From an uncultured Christensenella sp. (GTDB lineage Bacteria; Bacillota; Clostridia; Christensenellales; Pumilibacteraceae), in the NCBI GenBank assembly GCA_949948895.1, contig CATLHE010000007.1:50523-114522 (forward strand): a stretch of 64,000 bases of DNA, in the 5' to 3' direction. Below, in pieces: positions 62,549 to 64,000 of the stretch (position 1 is the stretch's first letter; every line of letters begins with the position of its first letter). The notes below the pieces were generated by a model that did no database searches, was not told the DNA's origin, and saw nothing but the letters and a program-made list of their open reading frames with translations. The translations under genes were made by a program, and so were the position numbers.

Positions 62549-63145
62549 ATGAAGAAATTTGTTAAACCTCTCATTATAGCGGCATCCGTTGCGGCTATCG
62601 CCGGTATCGGCGCCGTATCGTTTGCGGCATGGCAGGGCTCGACCGTTCAAGAAGACGCGTCCGCCTCGGTAGGAACGGGCAATATCACCGTCAATGCCGG
62701 TTTCGTAAGCGACAACCCGGTAGCTCTTACGCTCACCGGCGGCAAACTCGTTCCCGTCGATCAGGCTACTCCCGGCACGGGCAACACGACAATGCTCACC
62801 GCCACGCTTGGCGATATCCAAGTAGTAAAGGGCACGTACAGCTTTACGCTTGCTGCCGATACGTCTACCGACCTTAAGCTTTACTATCAAGTGGCGGCTG
62901 CCGCTCCCACTCTTCCTACGTTTACTCCCGAAGCGGGCTCGACCGTGGAAGATAGAGAGAAGAGCATCTCAGACCAGCTCACCGATTGGACGGCGCTCGG
63001 AACCGCGACTTCCGACGTTACCGTTACAGACAACGTCGCTACGGTAGACGATCTCAGCCTGTACATCGTTCTCGTATCGAGCGACACCGCCGATATGAAC
63101 GCGACTGCGGCGCTTACGCTCACGCTTAATTCGACTGCGGCGTAA
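62549..63145 (+). CDS. Small secreted TasA/camelysin-like protein
   Basis: 198 aa. The signal (PLIIAASVAAIAGIGAVSFA) ends in AAWQGST, matching YAKWLGT of the upstream giant protein, and is followed by a beta-rich body of about 165 residues rich in Thr, Ala and Val (SVGTGNITVNAGF, TMLTATLGDIQVV, AALTLTLNSTAA). The shape resembles TasA/CalY-type fibre subunits, but without a clear family match. The ribosome site is AGGAG. Downstream is a strong terminator. No SipW-like peptidase is in the window. Confidence 0.75.
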   Translation: MKKFVKPLIIAASVAAIAGIGAVSFAAWQGSTVQEDASASVGTGNITVNAGFVSDNPVALTLTGGKLVPVDQATPGTGNTTMLTATLGDIQVVKGTYSFTLAADTSTDLKLYYQVAAAAPTLPTFTPEAGSTVEDREKSISDQLTDWTALGTATSDVTVTDNVATVDDLSLYIVLVSSDTADMNATAALTLTLNSTAA

Positions 63146-63274
63146 TCGTCGCGCATAATTCATTGTTACAATATGTGGCGTCGATACATAAAGACGCAAA
63201 AATGATTGATCGGAAACTTATGCTCCGGAGCGTAACCGATTGAATAGCGGATCCCTGCGCGCGTAAATTTACAA

Positions 63275-63305
63275 GACCGACTGCCGTTACGGCGGTCGGT
63301 TTTTG
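63275..63305 (+). terminator. Terminator of the secreted-protein operon
   Basis: ACCGACTGCCG and CGGCGGTCGGT form a stem (one mismatch) followed by TTTTTG. Confidence 0.8.
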
Positions 63306-63307
63306 TA

Positions 63308-63835
63308 TGCCGCCAAGCACAGCTTGGATATATGTCGTGTATTTGCAAATGAGATTGGCTTATTGTTACACCCGACCAAGCGAGCTTGGATATATGTCGT
63401 GTGTGTACGTGGATGGGGATTGTATGGTACACACGAAAAAGAACGGACATGATTTTAACTTGTCATTCCGAGCTTGCGAGGAATCTTTGGCGTAGCCGTA
63501 ATGCGTAAACATTAAACCAACGACAACCCATAAACATACATTGCACATATTCGGGTGAAATACAAAACAAACGAGAAGGTCGACACACGACATTCGTCCA
63601 ACATTTGGTTGGCGGGCTTACGCCCTAGATCCTTCGGCTTCGCCTCAGGATGACATGTGTCGATAGCAGGATATTCTGTTTTGATATTTGTCGGGTGTAA
63701 CACAAAACCACCACACAAGCCAACACACGACAGTCGCCAAGCCTTTGGCTTGTCATTCTGAGCCTGCGAAGAATCTAGGCGACCCGCCGCAATGCGTAAA
63801 CGTTAAATTAACGATATCTCCATGTCTCGCACTTA
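63308..63835. repeat. Cluster of intergenic repeats, copies E
   Basis: From the terminator to about 63835 at least three units alternate: CCAAGCACAGCTTGGATATA then TGTCGTGT; ACACCCGACCAAGCGAGCTT; TGTCATTCCGAGCTTGCGAG with GAATCT; TATTCGGGTG; ACACACGAC with CATTTGGTTGG; ATCCTTCGGCTTCGCCTCAG; GTCGCCAAGCCTTTGGCTTG; GAATCTAGGCGACCCGCCGC. The stretch 63146-64000 holds no gene that I can support. Confidence 0.8.
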
Positions 63836-63873
63836 TCTGTGTGTGACGCAAACAAAATTACATATCATTTTTT

Positions 63874-64000
63874 GCTTAAAGTTTTCTTGCTTACTTCTTT
63901 TTCAAAAGCGGCAAATCGGGTCAAAGGTTGTGAAATTAAAAGAGATGGAAAAGTCAAACAAAAGAAAACTCAACACGCTTAAAGTTTTCTTGCTTACTTC
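63874..64000. repeat. 24-bp direct repeat at the right edge
   Basis: GCTTAAAGTTTTCTTGCTTA followed by CTTC occurs at 63874-63897 and 63977-64000 (offset 103). The second copy is cut by the window end. Other copies may follow outside. Confidence 0.7.

Noticed and set aside
63874..64000. CRISPR array
   Set aside because: Only two repeats with a spacer of 79 nt and no cas genes.

Overview
The window looks like part of a chromosome from a Gram-positive, low-oxygen member of the Bacillota (Clostridia), most likely an uncultured gut lineage. The support is strong AGGAGG ribosome sites, sigma-A promoters (TTGACA-17-TATAAT), a BofA-type sporulation protein, EFR1-type ferredoxins, an NAD-dependent lactate dehydrogenase, a MetA with an acetyl-CoA-type glutamate, lipoprotein sugar-binding proteins and no outer-membrane genes. 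Codon use is rich in GCG, TCG and CGC almost everywhere; the 1.2-4.4 kb stretch is AT-rich and looks acquired. No species assignment is possible from the sequence alone.

Layout. 0-1 kb: start of an acidic protein (minus strand), a stand-alone FakA C-terminal-like protein, and tRNA-Arg(ACG) preceded by a duplicated copy of its own 5' part. 1-4.8 kb: AT-rich island beside the tRNA with a TetR regulator, a membrane-anchored nitroreductase, a zinc ribbon, a sigma-like protein and two small ORFs, flanked by short direct repeats. 4.8-11.3 kb: heterodimeric ABC drug exporter divergent from a LysR regulator, a PAS protein and a MATE exporter. 11.7-20.1 kb: starch/maltodextrin locus (surface lipoprotein, LacI regulator, GH13 enzyme, binding protein and two permeases, no ATPase). 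20.1-25.4 kb: EFR1 ferredoxin with an epimerase-like protein, then an ArsR-HMA-P-type ATPase metal efflux operon. 25.5-29.3 kb: XRE repressor with three identical-spaced operators controlling a membrane protein and two lipoproteins. 29.5-37.4 kb: a folded repeat element with tRNA T-arm-like ends, an unknown gene with metA, pyruvate kinase with a two-component system, and a GntR-ABC operon of YtrA type. 37.4-47.8 kb: XRE regulator divergent from a zinc-ribbon/SPFH operon, bofA, proS, flavodoxin, ldh and an MMPL transporter. 47.9-51.6 kb: a 1229-aa HRDC-helicase-nuclease fusion. 51.7-55.4 kb: 23S rRNA, tRNA-Asn and 5S rRNA with their own promoter and no adjacent 16S. 55.4-64 kb: macro-ASCH protein, nicotinamidase, a small acidic protein, a 1444-aa secreted InlB-repeat protein with a small TasA/camelysin-like partner, and many copies of a mobile-looking intergenic repeat.

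Cross-cutting themes. Six genes (the LacI and one XRE regulator, bofA, the helicase, the macro-ASCH gene and a small acidic gene) have a -10 box only 5-6 nt before the ATG and no ribosome site, which predicts leaderless mRNAs. A family of 200-400 bp repeats with inverted ends (CAAACCAAATGTTTGAC type) fills most large gaps from 37 kb on, and one copy seems to supply the -35 box of the macro-ASCH gene. The best candidates for undescribed biology are the T-arm-bounded folded element at 29.5 kb, the leaderless class, the helicase-nuclease fusion, and the paired secreted proteins at 58-63 kb.
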